DNA from: Saussurea involucrata
Taxonomy: Eukaryota; Streptophyta; Magnoliopsida; Asterales; Asteraceae
DNA: 64,000 nucleotides
Assembly (NCBI GenBank): GCA_033807775.1
Contig: CM066327.1
Span: 95,130,295 to 95,194,294 of the forward strand
Reading direction: 5' to 3'
Each line of letters opens with the position of its first letter. Position 1 is the stretch's first letter. The notes under the pieces were generated by a model. That model was not told the DNA's origin and ran no database searches. It worked only from the letters and a program-made list of their open reading frames with translations. Shown piece after piece: positions 28,800-39,806 of this stretch. Made by a program: the position numbers and the translations under genes.

Positions 28800-30864
28800 T
28801 GTAACGTCCCAAAAATTACAATAAATTCTAACTTTAAAAATAGGCATTTTAATAAATAAAACCTTATTAAATATCCAACACCGTTTCGTTTGCAAATTCA
28901 ATAATAAATATTCTCAGTAATAATAAACAGCGGAAATTAAATCGTTTAATAATAACTCTAATCTCATGATTATAAAAACTCTTCACGCGCGCCAGTGTGT
29001 ACCCGTCACGCCTTGGAGCCACAAGCACCTGAAACCACATTAAAATAGGAAAGGGTAAGCACAAGGCTTAGTGAATTCCATCACATGCGCAGGTAGAAAT
29101 TATATACACATCACTCCTATTCGCACATGAGCAACAACACCACAGTTACATAATGTAAGTAAACACATACAAGTAATTATGTACCCAACTCCTCGGTCCC
29201 ACCGAGTTCCCGGTCCCACCGAGTTCACACAACGTTTCCATCCACTTCCTCGGTCCCACCGAGTTGTATTGTAACACACTCGTCCCACCGAGTTCCCACA
29301 ACATTTCTATCCACTTCCTCGGTCCCACCGAGTCCTCGGTCCCACCGAGTTGTATTGTAACACACTCGTCCCACCGAGTTCCCACAACATTTCTATCCAC
29401 TTACTCGGTCCCACCGAGCCCTCGGTCTCACCGAGATGTAATGTAACACTCATTTATACTAAGCATTTAACCCAAGCAAATATTACACACCACAAACAAC
29501 TAGTTCACACCACAAGTACAGTAGTACATACAAACTACCATAACATGCATACAATTCCTATATACACAGTGAGAGAACTCACCTCAACGCAAAGTAGATG
29601 TCCTCAACAGCAAAACGAGCCGGCCAACACCAACTCATCTTTTTCCACCTAAATAAGTGATAACAAATGTCACAACGAAGTCCTAGCCCAAAGTCACAAC
29701 TATAAGCTTACACACGAAAAATCCAGCTTTCACTCTAAGATTTACAGGTCTGTTCGGGACCTGTTTAGCCCCTCTTAAACTCATCAACCCAGAATTTTTA
29801 TTCCATAATCAGTTAGTTCCATGACTTAGGGTTCCAGGGACATATCGTACGCGTTCTAACGATTTTCCTACAATTTAATATGAATTTTCTAAAAACAGGA
29901 CGCGAAACTGCCCAAACCGGACCTGCTGTAAAAACAGCTAATTTACACCTAGCTAGAGGCCGAACCAGACTTTCGTTAAAACACGAAAAGTGTGCCGGAC
30001 ACAGAATGTGAACCGTGGGCCCCAGATTCGTCTCAAACCGATCTGCGACGAGAAAGGTACGGGCAAAATACGAAATGGACAGAAGCGATATTGATCACAT
30101 AAAATGATAACTTGGCTTAACCTTCTATTAAGCCAAGACTTAATCCAAACAGACATGAAATTCCTCACTTGGCTCGGGGGCTTTCGACTAAAGAACACAC
30201 CACACCACCCATGGCCGCCCCAAGCAGTGGCGGTCAGCGGCGGCAAGAAGGCGGCAGCCGCCGCCGGCGGTGGCGGTTTGACTGCACCCCGACGAAACCA
30301 ACGAAAAGAAACCATAACGAAAGGGGGGAAGAACCTTACCTCGATGACGACTCGCGGCAACCACGACCAAACTCCTCTTTCTCTCCTCGCCGCTCTCTCT
30401 CTCTCTTCGCCGCTCTCTCTCTCTCTCGATACTCTTCGATCACGCCGACAAGCAACACGACGGCGGCGGCTAGGGGGTTCGGTGGTTCTCGGCGGTAACG
30501 AAGAAAAGACAAGGAGGGGGAGGGGAAATCTTGGTCGTGACCACAAGGGAGAAGAAGGAAGTGTAGGGTTTTCTCTTCTTTGCTAATCCACGAAGCCAAA
30601 CAACACACAAGGGAATAATGGGGCTCGGTTTGGTGCATGGGCCGACCCCATGCCAAGACTTTGGCCTTTTGACAATTTTGGCCCCTCAACAACTCCCAAA
30701 GGTCCTATAAACACCCTACCCGAAAATGAACACTTAGGGTCAACGATGTTAACTAGCAGCAACTTAAATGATCCCGGAAGAAAATAAATGACAAAAACTT
30801 AATTAAGCAACGAGAAGGATTTAAAAGAAAAAAAATATTTACGTACCAGAACACGGGCTTTACA
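28800..30864. mobile_element. Element S: solo LTR in G
   Basis: This is a 2,065-bp sequence with TGTAACGTCCC start and GGGCTTTACA end, flanked by TSDs CTTAA (28795-28799 and 30865-30869). It has no coding domain, primer site or polypurine tract, so it is a recombined solo LTR. Termini resemble the Gypsy LTRs A and E. It holds a hairpin minisatellite (29192-29435), a CpG-rich segment at 30190-30300 and CT repeats at 30380-30430. ORFs in the GC-rich part are low complexity and not convincing. Orientation is not resolved. Confidence 0.9.
29192..29435. repeat. CTCGG-CCGAG hairpin minisatellite in S
   Basis: The unit CTCGGTCCCACCGAG (5-bp stem, 5-base loop) recurs many times, singly or in pairs, separated by TTCCCACAACATTTCTATCC-type or TTGTATTGTAACACA spacers. 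The stem is conserved while the loop varies (TCCCA, TCTCA). The outer spacer pattern repeats as a block of about 85 bp. Confidence 0.88.
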
Positions 30865-32816
30865 CTTAAACAATTCATCTTCCTCTGTAAATCTTACAGA
30901 TGCAAATGCCGAGGGGAAGCCAACTGAAGATGATACAACAAGGAAAACAACCACAGAAGCAACTGAAGAAACAACTTCAGAAACCACAGAGGAACCAATA
31001 ACAGAGGAACGAGAAGACTCAGACTATACTTCCTCAGAGGAACAAACACCACCACTCATTCCAATCATTCCAGAATCTGTAGGATCAAGCACGAAAGCAA
31101 AATCACTAACAGAGGCTACACCAGAACAACAATTAGAAACCTCTGAAGAGAAACTTGATGAAATCGATGACCATCTCCCAAGAAAAACAAAGTGGACAAA
31201 GAGCCATCCTCCAAGTCTTATAATCGGCGAACCTTCTGAAAAGGTAAAAACAAGATCTGCCACTGCTAACTTTTGTTTCTTTACAAACTTTATTTGTGTG
31301 ATCGAGCCAAAAAGGATCTCTGAAGCCCTTGACGACCCAAACTGGGTAGATGCTATGCAAGAAGAGCTTCTACAGTTTGAACGAAACAAAGTCTGGACTT
31401 TAGTTCCTTTGCCACGAGGAAAACAAGCCATAGGGACTAAATGGGTCTTCAGAAATAAGAAGGATGAAGATGGAGTGGTCATAAAAAACAAAGCAAGACT
31501 TGTGGCCAAGGGGTATCGCCAAGAAGAAGGCATAGATTACGATGAAACTTTTGCCCCTGTCGCACGGCTCGAAGCCATAAGAATCTTCTTAGCCTTCGTA
31601 GCCCATAGAGGTTTTAAAGTATTTCAAATGGACGTAAAATCTGCTTTTCTAAATGGCGAAATCCAAGAAGAAGTATACGTCCAACAGCCACCAGGGTTTG
31701 AAAGCTCTAAGTACCCAAAATACGTGTACTACCTCGACAAAGCTCTGTATATGGACTGAAACAAGCTCCAAGAGCATGGTACGGAAGACTTTCTACCTTT
31801 CTTCTTGATAATGGTTACGACAGAGGTACGACGGATACCACTTTGTTTTATAAACCAAAAAGTGATGAAATTATGCTTGTACAAATATATGTGGACGACA
31901 TAATTTTTGGGTCTACAAATTCAGAAGAGTGCAAAAAGTTTGAAAAACTCATGCAGAGTGAGCTTGAAATGAGTATGATAGGAGAATTAACTTTCTTCCT
32001 CGGACTCCAAGTAAAACATTCATCAGAGGGAATGTTCATCAATCAAGCTAAATATGTCTCTGACATACTTTCAAAATACAGTCTCTCTGATGCCTCTGTA
32101 ATGAGAACTCCAATGGCCACAGAAAATAAGTTAGACTCAGATCCAAAGGGCATACCTATAGAGGAATGATTGGGTCTCTGTTATACTTAACTGCAAGTAG
32201 ACCTGACATAATGCATGCCACATGTCTCTGTGCAAGATATCAAGCTAAACCAAAGGAATCACATTATAATGCTGTAAAGAGGATCTTCAGATACCTCAAA
32301 GGGACCAAAAATGTTGGCCTCTGGTATCCGAAGAACTCTGGTTTTGGTCTTAAAGCTTATACAGATTCAGATTATGGAGGCTGCAAGCTCGACAGAAAGA
32401 GTACCTCTGGGAGTTGTCAATTCCTAGGTGGTAAACTAGTCAGCTGGACCTCTAAGAAGCAGAACTGTGTATCCACATCTACAGCAGAAGCCGAATACGT
32501 TGCTGGTGCTAGTTGTTGCTCCCAGGTTCTGTGGATGAAAACTCAACTTAAGGACTATGGCCACATCATATTCAAGATTCCCATCTTCTGTGACTCAAAG
32601 AGCGCCATAACCATCTCTGCCAATCCAGTACAACACTAAAAAACAAAGCACATTGATATCCGTTACCACTTTCTGAAACACCATGTTGAATTTGGGACAA
32701 TCGAAATGCACTTCGTACCTACAGAATACTAGCTTGCAGACTTATTCACCAAGGCACTAGATGAGAAAATATTTCTTTTCTTGGTGGGTAAGTTGGGAAT
32801 GATAAACATGAGGTAA
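30865..32816 (+). pseudogene. Element G pol: linker, RT, RNase H
   Basis: After an acidic linker rich in TTE/EEP repeats, the Copia RT begins (ISEALDDPNWVDAMQEEL, KWVFRNKKDEDG, KARLVAKGY, FQMDVKSAFLNGE) and includes the catalytic YVDDIIFGST near 31890. RNase H follows (YTDSDYGGCKLDRKSTSG, STAEAEYVA) and ends LADLFTKALDE...NMR. Damage: a 2-base insertion near 31749 in the LDKALYGLKQAP motif, a small deletion with frameshift near 32167, and stop codons near 32637 and 32730. The final stop is 32814-32816. Confidence 0.9.
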
Positions 32817-34350
32817 AACCTCTATAAGTATAATCTAATCTTCTGTAAATATGTACATACATTGCTTTTATTACCTGGTTAATTTATTTCTGAATGTAAA
32901 TTCTTAATCACCAAGTGTTCTGCACAAAAACAGAGCTTCTGTAGGATTGCTCAGAACCTCTGACATTCTTTACAGAACCTCTAAGAAACTTGATCTATGT
33001 CCCATATTACTTATCAAATTCTGACCCAAGCATAGATCAAGGGGGAGCAGAAGGAGACCTTGAAATGATCTACAGAAGTTGATCATTCAAGGGGGAGCCA
33101 AAGAAGACTTGTGATCAACCACAATCAAGAGAAGTCAAAAAAATTCCGAACAAAGGAAAGTCAAAATGTGAGTATCTCATAAAAATCCTTTTAGAAAACA
33201 GTTTTCTAGGACCCAAATTTCCAAATATGTCCTAGAAACTTTGCTTATGACATTCCAAAAAGAAAATAATCAAAACAGAGCTTCTGTAAGACAGAGCTTA
33301 TGTAAGACAGATCCTCTATGACTATAAATTACATAAGAACTTGATCGATCGTCTTGAATGTCATACAGAAGGTCTCAAGTCAAAAGGGCTCATATACCAC
33401 AGAACTTATGCTGACAAATCAAGATATTTGATGTTTACACACGAAATCTTTTTAGAAAACAGTTTTCTAGGACAAAAATTTCCAAATATTTCCTAGAAAC
33501 ACTAACAAAGACATTTCAAACTTCAAATAATCAAAAAGATGCATAAATTATGAGTTATGAGAAATTTGAGGTCATAGAGCCTCTGCTGAGCTCAACAGAG
33601 GCTCTGCCAGAGAAAATCTCTGATCGTAAATTTAAACTCTTTCGATCGGTTTGAATATAATCTCAAAAATCTCTTTCGCACAAATGCACACTTTGAGATT
33701 CTAAAAGTTTGTTGGTCACAGAGCTCATTCCACCAAAGAAACTCTGCTGACCAACACAGGCTTTTAAAAGGAATCTCTCGCACAAAAACTTTTCCAGAAC
33801 AGTTTTCTAGGACAAAAAATTTCAAATATGTCCTAAAAACAGTTTATAAAACAGTAAAAACTTTGGATGATCAAAAAGTTTAATAGATTTTTATTTATGA
33901 GAAATTTCCTCTCATAGAGCTTCTGCTAGCTCTGACAGAGCTCCAAAACCTCTGTGAATGAAATTTCTTCTCTAAAAACTATCGATCCTCTCCAACGCTT
34001 TTTAAACATTTTTGGTAAAGGTACAAGCAACAGAGGATTCGAAGAGAGTTTCAAACAACAGAGATCTATCTCTACAGAGCTTCTGTCATTTGCAAACTTG
34101 GGGAAATTCTGCAACAGTAACGGCTATTTTACTGAGAGTGAAAAATATGTGGAGGAAAAGAAACACACGCGCCAAGCATTAATGGGCCGCGTACGACGTC
34201 AAGTCGTGCTCTGACACTGCTGATGTGTCACATTTTCATTGGACGTACACGACACACGTTCTCCTGGAAAGTTGAACCGTTCACACTCAAGTACGGACCC
34301 CAAAAATTATTCACTTCCATATATTTACCTCTTCAGATTCTACCCTTCAC
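32817..34350 (+). other. G spacer between pol and extra ORF
   Basis: This is non-coding DNA of about 1.5 kb. It contains two PPT-like CAAGGGGGAGC sequences near 33038 and 33090, three dispersed copies of a 45-bp repeat, and many copies of the G signature (ACAGAGCTTCTGT, CAGAGGCTCTG and fragments). No ORF is convincing. Multiple polypurine tracts in the 3' region are a described Sirevirus trait. Confidence 0.7.
33185..33845 (+). repeat. Three dispersed 45-bp repeats with AGAAAACAGTTTTCT core
   Basis: Copies lie near 33190, 33450 and 33795. Each has the inverted repeat AGAAAAC-AGTTTTCT, then AGGAC, then a second pairing arm ending TCCTAGAAAC. The third copy has diverged at its start. Spacing is about 265 and 340 bp. 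Confidence 0.75.
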
Positions 34351-34357
34351 TATAAAA
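34351..34357 (+). promoter_or_regulatory. Candidate internal TATA box of G extra ORF
   Basis: TATAAAA lies 105 bp upstream of the ORF start at 34456. Signature-motif-rich DNA (33570-34110) lies upstream. The arrangement matches element C. Confidence 0.5.
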
Positions 34358-34455
34358 CCCAAGTTACCACTACTCATAAAACCTTTACGCACACTCATCT
34401 TCTTCTCCGGCGAACCATTGCAAAAACCTGCAAAATTCTTATCTTTATACAAGAA

Positions 34456-35880
34456 ATGGCCTCGTCTTCTCAAGCTATCTCCCCTGCACTTTCATCGGCG
34501 AACTCCCCTGAAAACCCTGAACACTCTAAACATTTAGAAAACCCTGAAATCGCCAGAGACCTAGAACAAGATAACTCCGGCGATGAAGCAGACTTTGCTC
34601 CGACAACCCATCTCCAAGACTTCCTTGCTCATGAACATTATGCAAATGTTCTACCTTTAAAACCCAATAATCAATACCTTGTTCCCTCAAGAACTGCTTT
34701 TAGGAAAGCACATGCTATACTTCTCCATATCTTGAAACAACATGTTCTCTACCCTCTTCTGTCCAAAATCGTGGACAAAATCCCTGCCAGATACATAAAT
34801 CAATTCTGGAAAAGTTGCAGATTTGATCCAGAAGACCGACAGATCAAAGGCTACATCTCCAAATCCGATAAAACCGAACATCTTGAAATCAAGTTCAACA
34901 GAACGATGTTCTCTCTTGAGTTCAGCCTACCCACCAGAGGTCTTCTAGGATTAAAGACCTTTGCATAGGAACCTACAGATGAGGAGCTCTGCAGGTTTGT
35001 CGAAATGTTGGGGTACAACGTACCACTTATAAAGAGAAATGACTTCCGCAGAGGCAGATTACCACCTCTGTGGAATACAATCTTTTCAATACTCAACAGG
35101 TGCTTAACCGGGAAAGTGGGGAGTCCAGATCAAACCTCAAACCAAATACTAGCCATCATGTACGGAGTCTACTACGACCTACCTCTGGACTTCACCACTC
35201 TCATGATGCAAGAAAGAACAACTTCCTGAAGAAAAAGTCAAACACATCAGAAGCTCTACCTCCTCTGCAGTTCCAAAGGATTCTAGGTGTTCTGCTAGAG
35301 CCTCTACTCTTGCTTGAAAATGGCCAATGGAAGGGCCAAAAACAAAGATGTATGCTATGAACAAGAACTCCCCAACAGAACACGCTGATGGATACCCATA
35401 CTGCAGACCTTTGCCAAAGAAACTTGTAGGATATGCTAGGGACGAAGAACTAGAACTAGAATACATACGCGATCATAGGACTCCAGAACCAAGTCCTATG
35501 ACACCACCGCGTCTAGGAGTCCCCATAGGTACAGAAGTATTAGATAGGTTGACAGATGAAGAATGGGCAACTGCTTTTCAGAAGCATGAAGACAATAAAG
35601 CCAGATTCCATGCTCAGAGAAAATCCATCTACTCTGCTTCAAAGAAACACAAACCCTCTGCCTCTACTCCTCAAAAGAAAACTCACAAGAGGAAACCCAC
35701 AGAGGGTACCTCTACAAGTGTCGCAGAAGGTCATTCCTCTCCTCCTCATGCCACAGAAGTTGGATCTTCTGCTCCTCCCTCTGCCCCAAAGGAAAAGAAG
35801 AAGAGAAAATCCAAAGTCTCAGAAGAAGGGGCACCTAAACCCAATAGGAGAAAGAGCAAGAAGAAAACTGGGAAACATCT
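34456..35880 (+). pseudogene. G extra ORF, N-terminal part (split by D)
   Basis: It starts at ATG 34456. The N-terminal domain aligns by eye with the C extra ORF: ARYINQFWKSCRF, FVEMLGYNVPLI, LPPLWNTIFSILNRCL and GVYYDLPLDFTTLMMQ correspond in order to QKQFW, LQRMGYEG, FTQWRFFVHTLMHC and the following helix. A TAG at 34966-34968 and a TGA near 35227 break it; a frame change follows and the coding text continues as a charged region ending in a strong basic stretch (KEKKKRKSKVSEEG, NRRKSKKKTGKH). Element D interrupts it at 35880 with TSD CATCT. Confidence 0.82.
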
Positions 35881-38108
35881 TGTCACACCCCGCTAAAGCG
35901 GAAACACGAGGTATAACAGTGTAGGGTTTCATTTCAAAGGTAACAGACAACACCAACCACAAGTTTAATACAATAGTATGAAATATTACAATACAACGTC
36001 TTCAACCAAAAAAAATTCAAAAAGAAAACGACGGATACAAAAATTAATAATAGAAATTTTTTTAGTTTCTTGATGTTGATGTCATCAACCAAAATACACC
36101 CTACGTGCCTTCACTTACTTCTTATTCCCTGAAAAGCATGTTTAAAACGAAAAGGTCAACTACAAAGAGTTGGTGAGTTCACAGGTTTTTCATATCCAAA
36201 CAGTTTTCAACCAAAGATTATTTTCGTGAGTCTTTTGTCACGACAAGCTTTAAATTTAAATCTTATGAGTACACATTACAATAAATGACTTTCGCGAGAT
36301 ATATGATTGTTGAGCCACTACTAAGCCTCCGACAACTTACGCCCCGCGGACTACCTCAGAGGTGGTATGATGGCCACATGAGTAGAACATTATTACCAGA
36401 TAAAGTGCACCCCTACTCGTCAGTTTAAGGTGGGTTTGTCAAACCAAATAGCGCTATCCACAAATATCACCGGCTCGTTATGAGTTAATAAGTAGTGTAC
36501 CTATTGGGGACTTAACATTTTTATTATCACTCAACATATCTTTGTCACTTATGTAAAGTTGTACATTCATTTGTACTCATTTCTTAAATCACAAATATCC
36601 ATAATTTTACTATCATGAATCATTTAGCATTTTAAAATCATAACATGCTTTTCACCCCAAACATTTAAACAAGTAAAAAGGGGCTGCGAAAACTCACAAT
36701 GTTCCGCAAGGATGTCCAAGGGTTGCCGCACGGATGCACAGTTTCTCGATTCTAGGTCCTTCCTAAGGAAGTGAAACACATTATCAGTTTCGGTCTAACT
36801 CTTATGGCTAAAGCATTGCTTAGCCCATCATGTCTTATAAAATGCCTTGGTATTAGTTACTAGGTTCAAGTATTATTTTGCATTGTCGTTTATATGTTAT
36901 TTATTGGTTTTTAAAAAAAGATTTGTAGGATTTTATTGTTACATAATTAAATTTATATGTTATACATAGTATTTAATCCTTTGTACCATGTTTTATAGTT
37001 CCTTACTTACCTTGTGTTTTAATCCAAGTTAAAATTCTTATAAATTTCTTACTTATTAATGCATCATTTATACATTCATATACATGTATATGTTGTTTTA
37101 ATTTTGTGTTTTTAACAAATTCTACAATTTATATGCTTTTTAATTTTTAATATTCCTAAAACCTCTTTTCCTTGAATTAGAGCTTTTACTTTTCTGCTGG
37201 CAGAAATTTTAGGTCCACAAATGGTCATAATTAAGTATTTTCTGGAATAGTTTACTTAACCAAATTTTTATATATATTATTTTAAGGTCTTAGGGAACTT
37301 TTGACATAGATATCATGATTTTTAGAGGTGGTTAGCTATTTTAATCATTACACTTAAGTTTAAGTGTCACAGTTACCAAAACAGTCTGCACCATCTTTTT
37401 GTCAAGTCCATTTGGAGGGTCAAATCTCAACATTTTTCAGTGATTCAAATTGGGTTTTAAACTTAACTCATAAAAGTATCTTCCAGAAAAATTTCATCAT
37501 TTTTAGTTACACATTGAGGGAGATATGACGATTTTAAGTTAGGTCTTCCATTCTGCCAGATTCTGATTTCTTGCACACCAGTCTTGGTTTGAGTGTTTGA
37601 GACCCCAAATCTTAATATTTTTGAGTGAAACAAATTTTGTTCGATTCATAACTCATTAAAGAAATTTCCAGAAGAAAAATCAAGAATTTTAAGTGGAATA
37701 TAAAGAGACTTATAACTGATTAAAGTAGAGAATTTTCTCTGTCAGATTTTCTTTGCACACTTAATTTCATATGAGTAGTTGAAGGGTCAAATCTTCGAGT
37801 TTTTACATGAAACCACTTGGGTTTGAAACATAACACAATAAACAAAGTTCCAGAAAAAGATTCATATCATTTGGTTAAGTATTTTTCGAGATATGGTCGG
37901 ATGAAATGCATGCAAGTAATCTGCCAGAAACTAAAAATGCTATTTCATGAAAAATGAGTGTTTTTAGTTCTTTATTTTCACTCATATGATTTTCTTTGAT
38001 TTGAAAACTTATTTACCATTACTTTATCATATATTTTTAGGTAAAAATCATCCTTTAACTTGTATGAACACATGCATGAACTCACACATCTCAGATTATA
38101 GCAAAATC

Positions 38109-38996
38109 TGATAAATCCCAGATCTCTAGCAATAAGATATGAATGTAGTGAGAGAGAATCTAGAGAGCAAATATGTCATCCATGTATTGAGCTCAAAGGA
38201 TTACAAAAGGTTTCTAAAAGATTACAAAAGCTTACTAACAAATGAACTAGACAAGCCTATTTATACCCATGACATACAAGGTATAAAGGCATTCACAATA
38301 CTGTATAGACTCATACAGTACATTGACTCTTACAGTAAATCTTGAATACAACAATGCTCTAACAATCTCCCCCTTTGGATTCAAGATTTAAAAAAATATG
38401 ATAGCAGTCTTCAGCTCTTTGTAAAGTCAATCTTCTTCAACAGACACTTTATCAAACTATCTTCAAGCCTTGTACATGAAAACAGATCTTTACAGCTTTA
38501 TCAGTCTTTAACAAACAGTAACTTCTCGTATCCTTCTTGATGCAAGAACCTTAGTTCTCATATTAACTTTAAGAATCCGAAATCATCAATTCGGATGTAG
38601 GCAGATCCGAAACCATCAATTCGGATGCTAGAGGATGCGAAATCAGCTCAATTCGGATCAAGTAGGATTCGAATTCAAGTAAGTTGGAACAAGAAGGGTC
38701 CGAAATCAGGGCAATTCGAATCATGAAGGATTCGAAATCACTCAATTCGAATCATGAAGGGTACGAAATCAGGACAATTCGAATTATGAAGGGTTCGAAA
38801 TCAGGGCAATTCGAATCATGAAGGATGCGAAACCATCTATATTTTTGAACTTTTAGGTGTAAGCGCATTCTGAGAACCACTCAGAACTAAGATAACCAAA
38901 TTCAGCAATATTTAGACTTCACATGATCCTTCTCCCCTGATCTTCAGTCTTTGTTCACGAATCATTGACTTGAAAGCTCTTAGACATGAGATATCT
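38109..38996 (-). mobile_element. Element K: truncated Copia fragment
   Basis: On the minus strand a short LTR (38364 to 38109) starts TGTTAGAGCATTG and ends GGATTTATCA. TATAAATA lies at 38258-38265. The adjoining sequence (38365-38376) reads AAAGGGGGAGAT on the minus strand, a polypurine tract. The internal remainder (to about 38996) carries a hairpin array and no ORF. The right end joins D LTR sequence with loss of about 72 bp, so K is a 3' end fragment or its insertion was followed by deletion. Confidence 0.72.
38573..38835. repeat. TTCGAAT/ATTCGGAT hairpin array in K
   Basis: Repeated units have paired arms: ATCCGAAATCATCAATTCGGAT is the first form (arms ATCCGAA and TTCGGAT), later units are TTCGAAATC...AATTCGAA with AGGG or AAGG spacers. 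Unit length is about 28-33 bp. It is the same type of CG-centred palindrome array seen in A, F and S but with a different core. Confidence 0.75.
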
Positions 38997-39806
38997 TTGA
39001 CATATAATATGTCATTGGTGATTAACCTTCCATTAAAAAGGTCCCTTAGGGTCCTTTTTCCAGAAACTCAAGAGCAATGCAAATAAGTTAAGAAAAAAAA
39101 GATGAAGAAATTTACAAGAAAAGGAAGAAAATGAAGGAGAGTACAAGAGGGATGAGTTTAACTCATCCTAGGGATGATTTTACCTTCAAAGATCTTCAAG
39201 GATGGACTCTAGTGATGTTCTTGGGGCTGAATTCGGCCAATACTAGGAGGGAAGGGAGAGAAGAGAGAGGATTTGAATATAGAGAGAGAGTGAGGTGTAG
39301 GAAGTGAAGGGTTTTCTTGAAAATCAAGAAAATTAATACTTGGGTATTATGGGCCATAAAGAGGGCTGAATTTTTGGGCAAAATCTGCATTTTTTATTTA
39401 GTTTTTTTTTTTAAAATGCTAATTAACATTGTGTAAGTATTTATGTTATGTAATTTTTATAAAAGCTTGATTTAAGTAGCTAAAACCTCTTTTATCTACT
39501 TAATTTTTTTTGGTTTGGTTAAATAAAGTGTTAGGATTTAGAATTGGGTATATATATATAAAATACATATTTACTCCTCTTATTATTAATATTGTTAAAA
39601 TTAAATGTTACAGTTCCAATCGGCATTTTAAAGACAGCTTAAGCAGTTCCGTGCGGTAACAGGATTTTCTAAGCGTACTGTTGGAGTTCTTAGTATACTA
39701 AACCTTAGCCATCAAACTTAAGTCATAATAAGTTAGTTCTACATGTTAAGACATGTATTAAGCTATTCAGTTGCTAACCTGAGTGGTTTGGTTGACGGGT
39801 GTCACA

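Larger units (their letters stand above)
35881..39806 (-). mobile_element. D 3' LTR, carrying fragment K
   Basis: This is a 3,926-bp LTR, 826 bp longer than its partner because a Copia fragment (38109-about 38996) replaced about 72 bp of LTR. Outside that, the LTRs differ at scattered positions only. Followed by the polypurine tract at 39807-39820. Confidence 0.93.

Noticed and set aside
29192..29435. CRISPR-like regular repeats
   Set aside because: The unit is short, spacers are themselves repeated, and the array lies in a plant retrotransposon LTR.
29953..30586. Overlapping Arg/Pro-rich ORFs on both strands in S
   Set aside because: They are low-complexity frames in a GC- and CT-rich LTR segment, on both strands at once, without any recognisable domain.
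28800..30864. A full element rather than a solo LTR at S
   Set aside because: There is one terminal pair with TSD CTTAA and no internal primer site, polypurine tract or coding domain.
36900..38100. Host gene or promoter in the AT-rich D LTR
   Set aside because: The whole stretch recurs in the partner LTR at 48460-49660 and holds no conserved ORF.
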